This document shows positions 23,970 through 35,719 of a stretch of 64,000 nt of DNA, in pieces (positions within the stretch are counted from its first letter, which is position 1; every line of letters starts with the position of its first letter). A program made the position numbers and the translations under genes. The stretch covers positions 389,593,906 through 389,657,905 of the forward strand of contig JAHZTW010000001.1 in assembly GCA_020283515.1 (NCBI GenBank), given 5' to 3'. Below the pieces are notes generated by a model, which ran no database searches, was not told where the DNA came from, and saw nothing but the letters and a program-made list of their open reading frames with translations. Source of the DNA: Alliaria petiolata (lineage: Eukaryota > Streptophyta > Magnoliopsida > Brassicales > Brassicaceae).

Positions 23970-26690
23970 TGTAAGTGCAGATTCATGGCCCTAGCTACAT
24001 TCAACTGATGAGAAGTATGTAACAAACATATCAAGTGCATAAAATAAAGAACACGCACGTTTGTTAACGGGGTTCGGTTTTCCCTACATCCCCGGGATCT
24101 CGTCCAGAACGATTCCATTAGAACAAGATAACAATTACATGATTGTAAGCATTCTTTTCTACATGGAATCCTACTATGAATCATCGCACTTTCGTCTTCT
24201 CCGACGATTACAATATTCACAGAAATTCCACCAGCAAAACTTATAGATCCTTACATCTTGTCTGTCTGGTGGGACGACGCCACACACACATGTGTGCCTC
24301 TGTCAATAATACTCTAGTCGTGCGCGCTGTTTAAAATGCTGCCTCTTAGTATGTATAGCAAAGAGTCAAAACCCTAAGATTGCTTAAGCCCACGTGATCT
24401 TCTCACCTTAATGGAGTTGTTAACTCACGTGGCCATGTTTCTTATAACAAAGGAAACTCCACCAATAAGGAAATATCTTCAATATTCCTATTTTTCCTTT
24501 TTCTCATATCATCTAATATCTTTCCATGTAAGATGATACGAGCTTCTTCTCCAAGATCTATAAACAACTTCTTCTAGCTCAACAAGCAACTTATCACGTC
24601 AGCTTCTGCGCCACTGATATCTCCATATTTTACATTGTTTTAGCATGCATTTAGTATAGGTTTTGGTCTCTTTTATGCATTCATTCATTAGGTTTTGTCC
24701 CATTTTCATTCATATTAGTTTTAGGATAGGCATTGCATATTTTGCATGTTTGTAGTACTTGGCAGGTACTTTTGGAGCCTGTGGAGGTTCTATGAAGTTT
24801 GGGAGAAGAACTAATGAGAAGCCAATGCAAGAAGGAGCAAAAGAGAAGACTTCTACAGCCACCACGGTCAGCCACAACGACCTCATCCTGATATGAAGCA
24901 AGACGTTGCTTCAAGATCAATCAACTAAACCGAAATGGACAACCCGTTGTGAAAAGATCAGCTCGGACGAAGGTCTTCTGGCTCGATTCAGCTTCTGATG
25001 TCTTCACACGATTTGTAGAGGATCGAGCTAGCTGTCGTCTGGTGGAAGTAGCAAGTCATTACGATCGGCGTTTCAGAAGTTACTGGGGAAAGAGTGAGCA
25101 TCGGTCTGGCCAGCTCGGCAAGCTAGTGTATAACGGGCAAGCATAACGACTTGTGCCCGATAAAGCTTCTGCTGGGAAGATAAGAGCTTAGAGCCATAAC
25201 GGGGTACCATATCGACGTGAAGCAGTTGCAGCATAAGTCCAAAAGAGCACAAGAATCCAAAGAAGTTTTCTTTTAGCATTGGATCCCATTTTTGTGGATA
25301 AGGGTCACTAGGGTTTTTTTGTGGCTCACCTATAAATACCCTAGCAACCCCAAAACGAAATCTCTCTCCTTCCTCTTATCCCTTTTTTAGCTTGTTCTTA
25401 TTTTTCATCTTTAGTTTGAAGGATCTTGTAAATACTTTTTAAGTTTTTAATTTATTTTTGCACTTCCCTTTAATCTCTTCTTCTTAGTTATTGTTCTTCT
25501 TTAATCTTGCTTAGCCATCTTTCCTTTGTGGATTTCGTGGTTAGGCTTTGATTAAAGATTGTTAGTTTAGTCTTTTGCATTTCCCTTATCTATTTTCTTC
25601 TTGTGTATTCATCTCTAATCATGTTTAGCTTTTATTTCCTTGTGGATCTAGAGGTTAACTACATGATTAGGGAGTGTTATTTTGTGGTTCTTGGGATGTG
25701 ATAGATTTATGGTGATAGATCTTGATGCTTATGCATTTAAGAATCTTAATCCTTCTCTACTCACCATAATTAATGCTTAGCTTAGATTGATTACTTATGC
25801 TAAAGTTCATAGGCTTCCCTAACAAACACCATGTTAGATGAATGCTTGAACCGTTTGTAGAGGATCAGCTCATCCTAGCCTAAGGTATTAGATGCCTAGG
25901 GAGCGTTTTGGCTTTATAGGGTTGGGTATTCTTGCTTATTATTCTCATGGATCACTACGCGTGAGCGAGGTTAGGTTGTGAGATAGTAAAGTGACTTCTA
26001 CCACGGGAGTGGATTAGTCTTTATTAAAAACCCTATGCCTAAGGATTACCATCTAAGACCCAAGGTCTAGATGTTGTTATAAGCCTTCTTGATCCGAAAT
26101 GTTCATCATGTCATATTTCTCATCCTAAGAACCACTCTTGTCATTAGTTTATTTTAAGTCCAAGCTTGTGTCTAGTTTTTCCTTGTCTAGCTTTCTTCAT
26201 TTCTTAGTCTTTGCTTAGGTTGTGTTAGCTTTTATTCTCTTTATTTGCTTTTAGTTATTAATTAGGTTGTTAGATAACTTATTTTCCTATTTTGCTTAGC
26301 TTACCTAGTATCATATAATTTTAGTGCCTCTATCTTGACTCTTTTGGATTTGACAAAGAACCCTAGCTATACTACAATTGGCTAAGAAGGGTTTTTATTG
26401 CAAAGAGAGAATTGAAAAACGTCTCTTTCAGCCACGTCAAGTCTCTGTCTCATGATACAAAGTCTGGTACCTCAGATGTCTGATACATCCTCTGGTGTAT
26501 CCAACCGCATTCTTCTGTTGATCACCACAACATGTTTTTGTTATGTGTCGATAACTCTACCAGAACTGCCACAACATATTTGTCGATTCTGTTCTGTCTC
26601 AGCCTCTGTATCACATACTTCTACTAGCATAGAGTCTGTATCAAGGTCTTGTTTTATCAGGTTCTCAAACCAGTCAGCAATACATCTTCA
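23970..26690 (-). repeat. 5' LTR of exon-3 element, split by a solo LTR
   Basis: Segments 23970-24614 and 26436-26690 together match the 900-bp LTR at 4905-5804. The join is exact once the solo LTR and one copy of GCCAC are removed. It is followed by the target duplication GCTGC and FAR exon 3. Confidence 0.92.
24615..26430 (+). mobile_element. Solo LTR (gypsy-like), 1816 bp
   Basis: It begins TGATATCTCCATATTTT and ends AACGTCTCTTTCA, with target duplication GCCAC at 24610-24614 and 26431-26435. No internal domain is present, so unequal LTR recombination likely removed it. A TATA-like TATAAATACC occurs at about 25331-25340. Assignment to an Athila/Tat-type gypsy family rests on the TGATAT start and length only; the strand is inferred from the TATA box. 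Confidence 0.85.
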
Positions 26691-29311
26691 GCTGCGACAT
26701 TAACAACAACATCGATTTCTTTTTGCATACATTCTCTGAGATTGGAGTCCTTCACGCCCAAATCATCGGTCGATATATCACCTGCGACCGGGACAATTTT
26801 TTCGGACAACAGTAGATTCAAATTCTCTTCGCCAAGATTCTCTCTCAACACCTTAAAAAGAACTTTGTCGTATACCTGTTATATATAATGCAACAAATTG
26901 GATAAACATCAACATCTCAATTCTTAACCCATTCGTTCAAATATTATGTAGTTAACTAAGTTTTTTTTGTTTTTAATTAGGTTTTGTTAAAACATAACCT
27001 CTGCCTTTAAGCGTTTCGTAGCGGCTTCATTATCGGATGCTCTCACCACAAGGTACAGCTTCTTCACATTTGGTTGTACTCTCATAATTTTCTCCACAAA
27101 AACTAAGAAATATTAATGGTAATTAATAATACTCATGTTAGGTGTTATTAGTGAGCTACTTCATTTCATATACAGTAAAACTAGGTGAACGGCCCGCACC
27201 ATATGCGAGCTATAAAACATTTTATATGTTCAATATATAATTAATTATTGTATTAACAATAACATTATATAAATACTTAATAATAAAAAAATAACGATAA
27301 ATCAAATAAAAAATGTTATAGATTTTAATAGAAATTGAAGATAAAAAGCCATTAACCAAGATTTTAAAATACTTCTTTAGATAAAAAGTGTAAATATGAT
27401 AACTAAATAAACTGAAAAATATTAAAATATATAATAATTTATTTATTTTTCAAGGTTTAATTTTTTAATAGACATAAATAGTTGTAATATTACATTATTG
27501 ATTAATTTTCTTATATATTATGTAAGAATCTTAATCCTTCTCTACTCACCATAATTAATGCTTAGCTTAGATTGATTACTTATGCTAAAGTTCATAGGCT
27601 TCCCTAACAAACACCATGTTAGATGAATGCTTGAACCGTTTGTAGAGGATCAGCTCATCCTAGCCTAAGGTATTAGATGCCTAGGGAGCGTTTTGGCTTT
27701 ATAGGGTTGGGTATTCTTGCTTATTATTCTCATGGATCACTACGCGTGAGCGAGGTTAGGTTGTGAGATAGTAAAGTGACTTCTACCACGGGAGTGGATT
27801 AGTCTTTATTAAAAACCCTATGCCTAAGGATTACCATCTAAGACCCAAGGTCTAGATGTTGTTATAAGCCTTCTTGATCCGAAATGTTCATCATGTCATA
27901 TTTCTCATCCTAAGAACCACTCTTGTCATTAGTTTATTTTAAGTCCAAGCTTGTGTCTAGTTTTTCCTTGTCTAGCTTTCTTCATTTCTTAGTCTTTGCT
28001 TAGGTTGTGTTAGCTTTTATTCTCTTTATTTGCTTTTAGTTATTAATTAGGTTGTTAGATAACTTATTTTCCTATTTTGCTTAGCTTACCTAGTATCATA
28101 TAATTTTAGTGCCTCTATCTTGACTCTTTTGGATTTGACAAAGAACCCTAGCTATACTACAATTGGCTAAGAAGGGTTTTTATTGCAAAGAGAGAATTGA
28201 AAAACGTCTCTTTCAGCCACGTCAAGTCTCTGTCTCATGATACAAAGTCTGGTACCTCAGATGTCTGATACATCCTCTGGTGTATCCAACCGCATTCTTC
28301 TGTTGATCACCACAACATGTTTTTGTTATGTGTCGATAACTCTACCAGAACTGCCACAACATATTTGTCGATTCTGTTCTGTCTCAGCCTCTGTATCACA
28401 TACTTCTACTAGCATAGAGTCTGTATCAAGGTCTTGTTTTATCAGGTTCTCAAACCAGTCAGCAATACATCTTCAGCTGCGACATTAACAACAACATCGA
28501 TTTCTTTTTGCATACATTCTCTGAGATTGGAGTCCTTCACGCCCAAATCATCGGTCGATATATCACCTGCGACCGGGACAATTTTTTCGGACAACAGTAG
28601 ATTCAAATTCTCTTCGCCAAGATTCTCTCTCAACACCTTAAAAAGAACTTTGTCGTATACCTGTTATATATAATGCAACAAATTGGATAAACATCAACAT
28701 CTCAATTCTTAACCCATTCGTTCAAATATTATGTAGTTAACTAAGTTTTTTTTGTTTTTAATTAGGTTTTGTTAAAACATAACCTCTGCCTTTAAGCGTT
28801 TCGTAGCGGCTTCATTATCGGATGCTCTCACCACAAGGTACAGCTTCTTCACATTTGGTTGTACTCTCATAATTTTCTCCACAAAAACTAAGAAATATTA
28901 ATGGTAATTAATAATACTCATGTTAGGTGTTATTAGTGAGCTACTTCATTTCATATACAGTAAAACTAGGTGAACGGCCCGCACCATATGCGAGCTATAA
29001 AACATTTTATATGTTCAATATATAATTAATTATTGTATTAACAATAACATTATATAAATACTTAATAATAAAAAAATAACGATAAATCAAATAAAAAATG
29101 TTATAGATTTTAATAGAAATTGAAGATAAAAAGCCATTAACCAAGATTTTAAAATACTTCTTTAGATAAAAAGTGTAAATATGATAACTAAATAAACTGA
29201 AAAATATTAAAACATATAATAATTTATTTAATTTTTAAGGTTTAATTTTTTTAATAGACATAAATAGTTGTAATATTAAATTATTGATTAATTTTCTTAT
29301 ATATTATGTAA
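25739..29311. repeat. Tandem duplication of 1785/1786 bp
   Basis: Unit 1 (25739-27525) and unit 2 (27526-29311) are direct copies. Each holds the 3' 690 bp of the solo LTR, the end of the split LTR, FAR exon 3a, exon 2 and part of FAR intron 1. As read they are nearly identical for about 1.68 kb, and nearly all differences fall in the last 100 bp or so. A short TAA microhomology marks the junctions. An assembly error is possible. Confidence 0.9.
26691..27102 (-). pseudogene. Duplicate FAR exons 3a and 2 (unit 1)
   Basis: Exon 3a copy 26691-26875 (VAGDISTDDLGVKDSNLREC) and exon 2 copy 26999-27102 (PNVKKLYLVVRASDNEAATK). They are the same as unit 2 exons at 28476-28660 and 28784-28887. Splice sites are kept in both copies. 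Confidence 0.9.
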
Positions 29312-31244
29312 ATGTTATATTTTTTTTATACATATACAGTTTTAGTGTTTAACAACAATCACACAAACGTTTCATATCATTTTGTGTCTTTTGAAACTGA
29401 TTTATTTTAAAACCTATTATTTTTTTCTACAGTTTACAGTAACATATAATTGCAAATATAAAAGTTATATTAAATAATAATTAAATTCTTATAATATGCC
29501 TTGAATATTATCTATACTATGCTTTTTTCTCCTTACACAATATAATCTTACCAATATATATATTTTAAGTATATATTTTTCGTTGACCTATTGCTAATTA
29601 AACCAAAATGGGTTTTATAGTCTTTACTTATAATAAGAGCGGATAGATGGTTGTTCCGCACATTCGTGCGTACCAGCCACCTCACCGCTCTAAGGACATA
29701 TAGAGATTTTTAAAAATATTTAGATGTTGGTTAGTTTTTCTGATATTTTCCGTAAACGTTATGTTTTTACACGTTCTAGTTTTTGGCATTTAAGAACAAT
29801 CACGAAAACCGTTTCTATCGTTTTTTATGTAATCAAAATTTCATATTTTCAGCATTTTATGATATATGGTTTCAAATTAAAATTTATATTAAATATTAAC
29901 AAAAATTACAAAAAAAAATTAAAATTTAAAATATAATATTTGTCTTTATCATGAAAATATATATATAGTATATTGGATAATCTATTAGTAATTTTCCTTT
30001 TCATTAAAAATTATAAAAAATATTTTTTATAAAATTTGTGAAATTATATTTTATAAAATTCTCCGGTAGCTCTCCGCTCATCTCTTTGAACAATATTGAG
30101 GAATTGGTTTGATGAATAAAATAAATTTATTATGGTTGGCATGCACGCATGTGTTCATTATAAAATTTGAGCCACACATGTGTTTATTATAAAATTTGCT
30201 TCTTAAGATTTTTAAATGACTCCGTAAAATAAAGCACGAGAATATTACGGAAAAACAAAACTGTAGAGATTTATTTTTATTTTTATTTCTATTTCTTATT
30301 CTTGTTTTATCTTATTATAATTTATTTTTTCATCGAGTTACTTTTCATTTTATTTTTGATCTCAAATTCTCGATTTACAATGAGACTATATATGAGTATG
30401 ATATAAACTTTTTATTTATTTAAAAAAATAAGAGATAAAAATGGTATAGCCTATTTACTATCCTATTGAATAATATATTATTAACTTTTATATAAAAATA
30501 TAATGTATATTGGTTGTAAAATTTTTGTAATCATATTTTATGCAATTTATTATGAATATATGTAAAAAAAAATTTGATCATAGTAATTATTATTTTCTGT
30601 TAATTTAAATTTATTAATTTTAGAGTTATAATAATCTAGTGTATTCATGTTTTAATTTCATAATTTATTTAATTTTTTCTCAGCCAATCAAAACATTTTG
30701 TTTATTTTAGGAAATTTGACATGTCATATTTACATGTCATCAAAAAATACACTAACTTTGATTCTAGAGGTGACATCAACTTTTTCATTAAAATGGATTC
30801 TCAATTAATAGGAAAGAGGATTTCTATAAATTAATAATGTTGGCATTTCAAACTTTATAGAAGTTTATTTATTTATTTATTTATAGTATTATTAATTTAT
30901 AGAAGTTTTACTGTATTACGGAGTGACTGGATAAACTAATTTATATGTATACGTATAATACTTAGTATAAATTATCTTAGGAAATTATTTTTCTCAACGA
31001 GTTAGACATCAAAATTATCTAGATTTTGACGGAAAAATATGTGTCAGATTTTAAAATTGTTTCCCAAAGTACAAGCGAAGTCACCTTTCAGTATAACGAA
31101 TATTGAAGAATATTTAGACCTAATTGATGAGGATTAACCAAAATCAAATGGAAAATTAAAGAACCTACCCTTGGCAAGGAAACCAGTAGCGCCGGTGACA
31201 AGAATCGTCTTGTTTTGAAGAAACTGAACACAATTGAATTCCAT
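28476..31244 (-). pseudogene. FAR pseudogene, exons 1-3a
   Basis: Exon 1 (31244-31169) encodes MEFNCVQFLQNKTILVTGAT and FLAK, which includes the nucleotide-binding loop, and splits the next codon after G. Exon 2 is 28887-28784 and exon 3a 28660-28476. Exon 3a ends inside V-N-V-A-A where the retroelement LTR begins. Intron 1 is 2.3 kb, long for this family, and AT-rich. Confidence 0.9.
29312..31168. other. FAR intron 1, AT-rich, probable decayed repeats
   Basis: This is non-coding and very AT-rich. The part of the intron inside the duplication starts with AACTAGGTGAACGGCCCGCA (about 27181 and 28966), which looks like a transposon terminus, but I cannot find its partner end. Confidence 0.5.
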
Positions 31245-31306
31245 CGTTTGAGACTAAGAGGAAATGACAAATAAGTCTATCTGACAAAGAAACCCTTTGG
31301 AGTGAG

Positions 31307-31322
31307 TATTTATAATTTTATA
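31307..31322 (-). promoter_or_regulatory. Possible TATA box of FAR gene
   Basis: The minus strand reads CTATAAAATTATAAATA about 65-80 bp upstream of the ATG at 31244. The position is reasonable for a plant TATA box with a short 5' UTR. Confidence 0.5.
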
Positions 31323-31329
31323 GCATCAA

Positions 31330-32387
31330 ATTACGTAGCAAGAAAGTCTGTTATACCCTAGGCCCAATAATACTTGTTTTACTAAAACATAGTTAACAGG
31401 GAGAAATAAGAAAAACTAAATTTTGTCCAATGTCCTTTAACGTTATGGAAATATAACACATACGTAAGATATTTTGCCAAATTTAACCAAAGTTTAGGGA
31501 GACGTCTTGTTTTTTGTTGTTTATTTTTCAAATGCCTTAGTAGTTCAAACAATTCCAATGCAACAAATAAAATTAATTAGAAAAATGAATATATATTTTT
31601 TTGGAAAAAAATGAATATATTCCGATAGAAAACAAATTGAGAAAAATTTATGTATTTTTCAGAGTTAACTAAAGTATAATGAAATCTTTACATTATATAA
31701 ATTGATTAGTGAAAACCTCCTTACAGTGCCGGCTCTGAGGTCAACCACTGCACTACCAAACGATTTATGTAAATTTGATGCCCAAATATAATATAACATA
31801 TTTTGGCACCTAAAACATGGGTTTTACCAGCTTTAGCACAGGGTCGGCTCTACCCCCTTAATACAATGGTTGATTAAAAGAGTTTATTAATGTTTTTACA
31901 TCAGAAGGTTTAAGTTTCTATTATCAGAAGATGCAATTTATACAGGTTATCAGATGCAAACATAAAAAAAAAATTTCTAGGGCGGTGCAAAAAAGATGCA
32001 ATTTATACAGGTTAATATATGTATATGAACATAATAAATATATATGTACGTTACAAAATAGACTGACAAATAGTTAACATTTTTATAGCTGAGGGATTTT
32101 TCATTTTTCTAATAAATGCAGGTAGATCTACATATAGTAGATATTATGGGCCAACAATATAGATCAATATAATATCTATATGTGTGTATGTTAACTTAAA
32201 GCACATTTGTGCATTCGCATGTGAGGTAAGCTTGAAGGAGCCCATGTGCCATGTGGCTAAGCTACGAATCAAAGATGGGCCATTTGATTTATCAAATTGA
32301 TACGGCAGTGTTTTGTGGCTGTTATCCAACTTTGAATAATTACGTGGAATGTAAACATCACTTGTACCAAATATAAGAATTATTTAT
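31330..32387. other. Intergenic, upstream of FAR
   Basis: AT-rich with no coding signal. Two hAT-terminus-like words (CAGTGCCGGCTCTGAGG at about 31725 and CAGGGTCGGCTCTACC at about 31839) face the same way, so they do not define one element. Confidence 0.4.
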
Positions 32388-32519
32388 AAGGGCATTTTCT
32401 CAGTTTCATTAACAGAAATAGGCACTTTCTGATTATTGGGCACTTTGTAATTCCTTAACCAGTTGAATATCCGAAATTGCCCTTTTGTGTTTTTGATCAA
32501 AACAACACATGATTAATTT

Positions 32520-33510
32520 GTGTTTCAATCATCTAGATGGGTTACCCTCGACGGCAGAGGTCACACCGCCGCACAATTGGATCTACGATGTTGTTTATTG
32601 ACTTCGGTGAGGATAGATCTATTTGCCACGATTTTAAGAATGGTTTTGCCATCGATCTCACTGCTGTATTTTTTTCCCGATCTGGGTCTGAAGAGGTTAG
32701 ATCATCGATCTCACAGCTGTGTTATTTTTTGATCTGGATTTGCGCAGGTTACATCGTTGATTTCATCGCTACTTTTTTTAAGAGAAGGTGGAGGGGAAAT
32801 AGTCTTTTGCCTTTACAGCCGCTACCCATGGATATGAGGGTGGTGGATAGGGCACATATAAACCTAAGGAATTAAGTCGTCGTGAATGTGGATGGATACA
32901 TGACGAGACGTGGATGGTATCATGTGGATAAGCTAGTATTTTTGCCTTCTTTAGGAGTGCAATTCTCGATTTAACCATGGATATGTTTCGTCTGGATAGG
33001 TGAGGGTGGACAGAAGAAAGTTAATTCTACGGATGCACAGTTTCCTAGTTTTAGGCGGGATTATTATTTCACTCTAATCAAGAGGGGTTTTTACTCTCCC
33101 CCCAGCCACATGATTAGTAGCAGGATTAGTTTGATTAGGTCCGAAGCTTTGGTGAATAGAAAAGCTCAGATGATCCGTGACTTCGTTTAAGGGGGACGCA
33201 GGACATATGTATATAGAGTTGTACAGTATATCTGAGAATCATGATAACTGTAGCTTTCCAGATCAAAATCCATGAGTTCGCGAGTGATCTTACGATGTAT
33301 AGACATGGACAAGTGTATGTGGATGGTGTGTAATTAATAAATCCGTGTTCGGAAGGAGGTATAAAAATGACTTGTGTGAGAAAAGCGGGAGAAATCAAGA
33401 ACGTATGGACATAAAGCAGTGGACATTGAGCGGTATTATGTGTGGTTGGAAGCACAGTTTCTCTGTTGGAGACTTGGAGTGTCTTTTTACTCATCATACT
33501 CTCTTGTTCT
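32520..33510. other. Inside putative MULE, no gene recognised
   Basis: A 112-codon frame (32537-32875) and several shorter ones exist but match nothing I know. The sequence repeats words such as ATGGATA and GTGGAT, suggesting decayed repeats. Confidence 0.4.
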
Positions 33511-33516
33511 TTTGTT

Positions 33517-33592
33517 TCAAGCACACTCACATGCCCTTGTTGTTCTTGCTGCTGCATTGGGAGCTCTAGGATATGGTTATATGTGGTGGAAA
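33517..33592 (+). pseudogene. DUF1664-like exon fragment, copy A
   Basis: The frame reads HALVVLAAALGALGYGYMWWK and meets a GT donor (GTGAGT) at 33593. The AAALGALGYGYMWWKG stretch is a membrane-segment signature I associate with plant DUF1664 proteins, whose role is unknown. No upstream or downstream DUF1664 sequence is evident, so this is an exon piece. Confidence 0.55.
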
Positions 33593-33720
33593 GTGAGTTT
33601 TACTTTTCGATATTTTTTTCTTCGGATTTCTCATGTTTGTTTACACTGATTTTCGTCAACGTAAGTTTCATTGTTGTAAGCAATTCAAGAGAACTAAAAA
33701 CTGTTTGTGCTTGTTCACAG

Positions 33721-33821
33721 GTTAAGGACTCTCGATCACTGACAAAAGCCAACACGGCTAATGCCTTGTTGTTCTTGTTGCTGCATTGGGGGCTCTTGAA
33801 TATGGCTATATGTGGTGGAAT
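33721..33821 (+). pseudogene. DUF1664-like exon fragment, copy B, frameshifted
   Basis: It follows an acceptor (TTGTTCACAG, 33711-33720) and reads VKDSRSLTKANTANA. It then repeats the copy A stretch with one base missing after ANA and GLY changed to GLU (EYGYMWW), ending at GTGAG. It lies about 235 bp downstream of copy A, so the exon was duplicated or captured twice. Function is not expected. Confidence 0.55.
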
Positions 33822-34142
33822 GTGAGATTAACTTTGAGATTTGTTTGCAGAAAACAAGATGGACGCATAGACACGTTTGGATGGACAAATTATCAGTGAC
33901 ACGTTTGGACGAAAAATGATTATGTAAATTCATATTGTTTTAAAAAAATCTCTACCCTCATTGTTTTACAAACTCATCTATTTCGCTTGTCTCGCTACGT
34001 GGTCATCCATCTTTCACGATCATGGATATGATTTGTTTGCTTTTAACATCGCCTTGTGCACTTCTCATCTAAACTGGTCAATGAGTTCATGGAGAAAGAA
34101 TCATTGTACTAAAAATTCTTCTTCACCAAGTTTATTTGCAAT

Positions 34143-34432
34143 ATTTTCTATCCACATGGACAATAGAAACTAGTCAATGAGTTCATGGATAAAGAACCAT
34201 TGTACCAAGTTACATATCAATCTCACTTACATTTTATGAAACGCGATTAGAGCAGTATATAATGTCCACGGAAACCTGTGCAAAGAAACTTGTCCACAAA
34301 AACAGGTTAATGTATTCATGGACAACAAAATTCTTTTTTACAGTTGAATAACAAAATTTTCTATCTACATCGACAAAAGAAATTGGTCAATGAGTTCATG
34401 GACGACGAATCAATGTACCAAGTTCATATACA
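34143..34432 (+). repeat. Imperfect 75-bp repeat (2-3 copies)
   Basis: About 34143-34217 and 34356-34432 share TTTTCTATC, ACAT-GACAA-AGAAA and GTCAATGAGTTCATGGA, ending in TGTACCAAGTT. A third partial copy with TCAATGAGTTCATGGA lies at 34076-34110. Function unknown. Confidence 0.7.
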
Positions 34433-34816
34433 AAAATCATGGTACAAAGCAATGACGCAAAGCCATGTTCATTGGCTATGCCCAATGTCTCTACTCTCAA
34501 AGTTGTTGACCCAAACGAGTTTGAGACTACTTGCAAACTCCTAGACGTCATCTTAGGGATCAACTCTCCGTGTCCCAAGTTGGGCTACTTTGTCAACTAT
34601 CTCAAAGTTGGATCACTTTGTCCTCAATTTTATCTTAGAAAATTCAATCGACTCTAAATATACATTTGTAAACATAATGATAAAAAATAAGATTCCTTAA
34701 TAGTAGACCATTGTACCACATTAAACATCCCAATTTCTCACAGTGACCAACACGTCTATATGATCGTGACCTCATGGATAAATGCGATGTTCATCCGTAT
34801 TCATAGCATCAACATG

Positions 34817-35076
34817 CAGAGGCGGCCCTGAGGCCAAGCAAAGCAAGCAGGTGCTTGCGGCCCCTCTTACAATAAGTAAATTATCGGCCACTTTTTGAGA
34901 GAAAATCCTTTAGGTAAGATGGTTGAGAGCAACAATTTGTAAGTAAAAGGTGGTGAGTTCGATTCTCTTCAGCTCATTAAGATTTTTTTTTTGAAACAAA
35001 ATCTCTTTAATATACCAATTCACAGGCCCATAATTAATTTTTACTTGCGCCCCATGTATTATCAGGGCCGGGCCTG
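34817..35076. mobile_element. hAT-like MITE, 260 bp
   Basis: The ends are CAGAGGCGGCCCTGA and, inverted, CAGGCCCGGCCCTGA. A perfect 8-bp target duplication TCAACATG sits at 34809-34816 and 35077-35084. It is non-coding and recent enough to keep the duplication. Confidence 0.92.
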
Positions 35077-35719
35077 TCAACATGTTCAAAAACACACAAA
35101 ATATTTGAGGGTCAAACAGCAATCCCTCCATTAAGTTTGTCCATCATTTACTAACCAAGCTTTCCTAACCATAGGCAAATAAAACTTAAAGGTCTCTTCC
35201 CATTCCACCTAACCAAGCCCAACCGTTAATTCCAAAAAGCTGTTCACATTCTGCCAAACAAACATAGCCGTCCATTGACCACGCAAGTACGCAACATTGA
35301 CCATTCAATGTTGACCACGCAACATTGATCCATTCCACATGATTTTTTTATTCCATCTATCCATGTATAATCGTCCATATGGATAATCCATTATCTGCGC
35401 TAACATCATCATCTTCTCAGCCACCAGCCAAATATCTATATGCATGTATACATGTCTATTTCGTGGTCATGAGCTTATGGACGTTAACACAAGGCCACAA
35501 CGGATGGTCATCGTGGACATGAGCTTACCTTCCATGTTGGAATCGGAAGCATCAACGGAGATCCCCCAATATTAGATCTGGGTATGTTTCCAGCGTAGGA
35601 GGATTGGGTGAGTACCGATTCAACGGAGTCCTTTCCATGAGACATTACGGGGGCTACCGATAATTATTCCGACAAACTCCGGTCCTCCAAAAAACTAACG
35701 AGGGGTAGAGATTCTTCAG

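Larger units (their letters stand above)
4905..26690 (-). mobile_element. Non-coding copia-type LTR element in FAR exon 3
   Basis: Its LTRs are 4905-5804 (900 bp) and 23970-26690 (also 900 bp once the nested solo LTR and its duplicated 5 bp are removed). The target duplication is GCTGC at 4900-4904 and 26691-26695. The PBS complementary to initiator tRNA-Met lies inside the right LTR (23956-23967), so the element reads leftward. After removing nested elements the internal domain is about 6.3 kb and shows no gag or pol, so it resembles a LARD-type non-autonomous element. I counted roughly 30 differences between the LTRs (about 96.5% identity), making it older than the Tnt1-like element it contains. 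The first base of the left LTR is C where TG is expected. Confidence 0.9.
2125..31244 (-). pseudogene. Fatty acyl-CoA reductase (FAR) gene, broken by transposons
   Basis: The family consists of alcohol-forming NADPH-dependent fatty acyl-CoA reductases, which make primary alcohols for wax, suberin and sporopollenin. Ten exons are seen on the minus strand: 31169-31244, 28784-28887, 28476-28660 plus 4879-4904, 4690-4790, 4388-4583, 4152-4313, 3879-3952, 3687-3785 plus 3097-3279, 2435-2562 and 2125-2290. The start codon is at 31244 and the TAA stop at 2127-2125. The N-terminal TGATGFLAK is the Rossmann nucleotide-binding loop, and YVFTK in exon 6 is the YxxxK catalytic motif. Together they account for about 495 codons, close to the usual length, and look most like the Arabidopsis FAR1/4/5/8 group. 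The gene is dead: a 21.8-kb element splits exon 3, a MITE splits exon 8, exon 8 is out of frame just before the MITE, and intron 3 ends in AC instead of AG at 4791. Exons 2-3 are also partly duplicated. Confidence 0.9.

Noticed and set aside
31725..31860. Small hAT MITE
   Set aside because: The two terminus-like words are in the same orientation and no 8-bp duplication was found.
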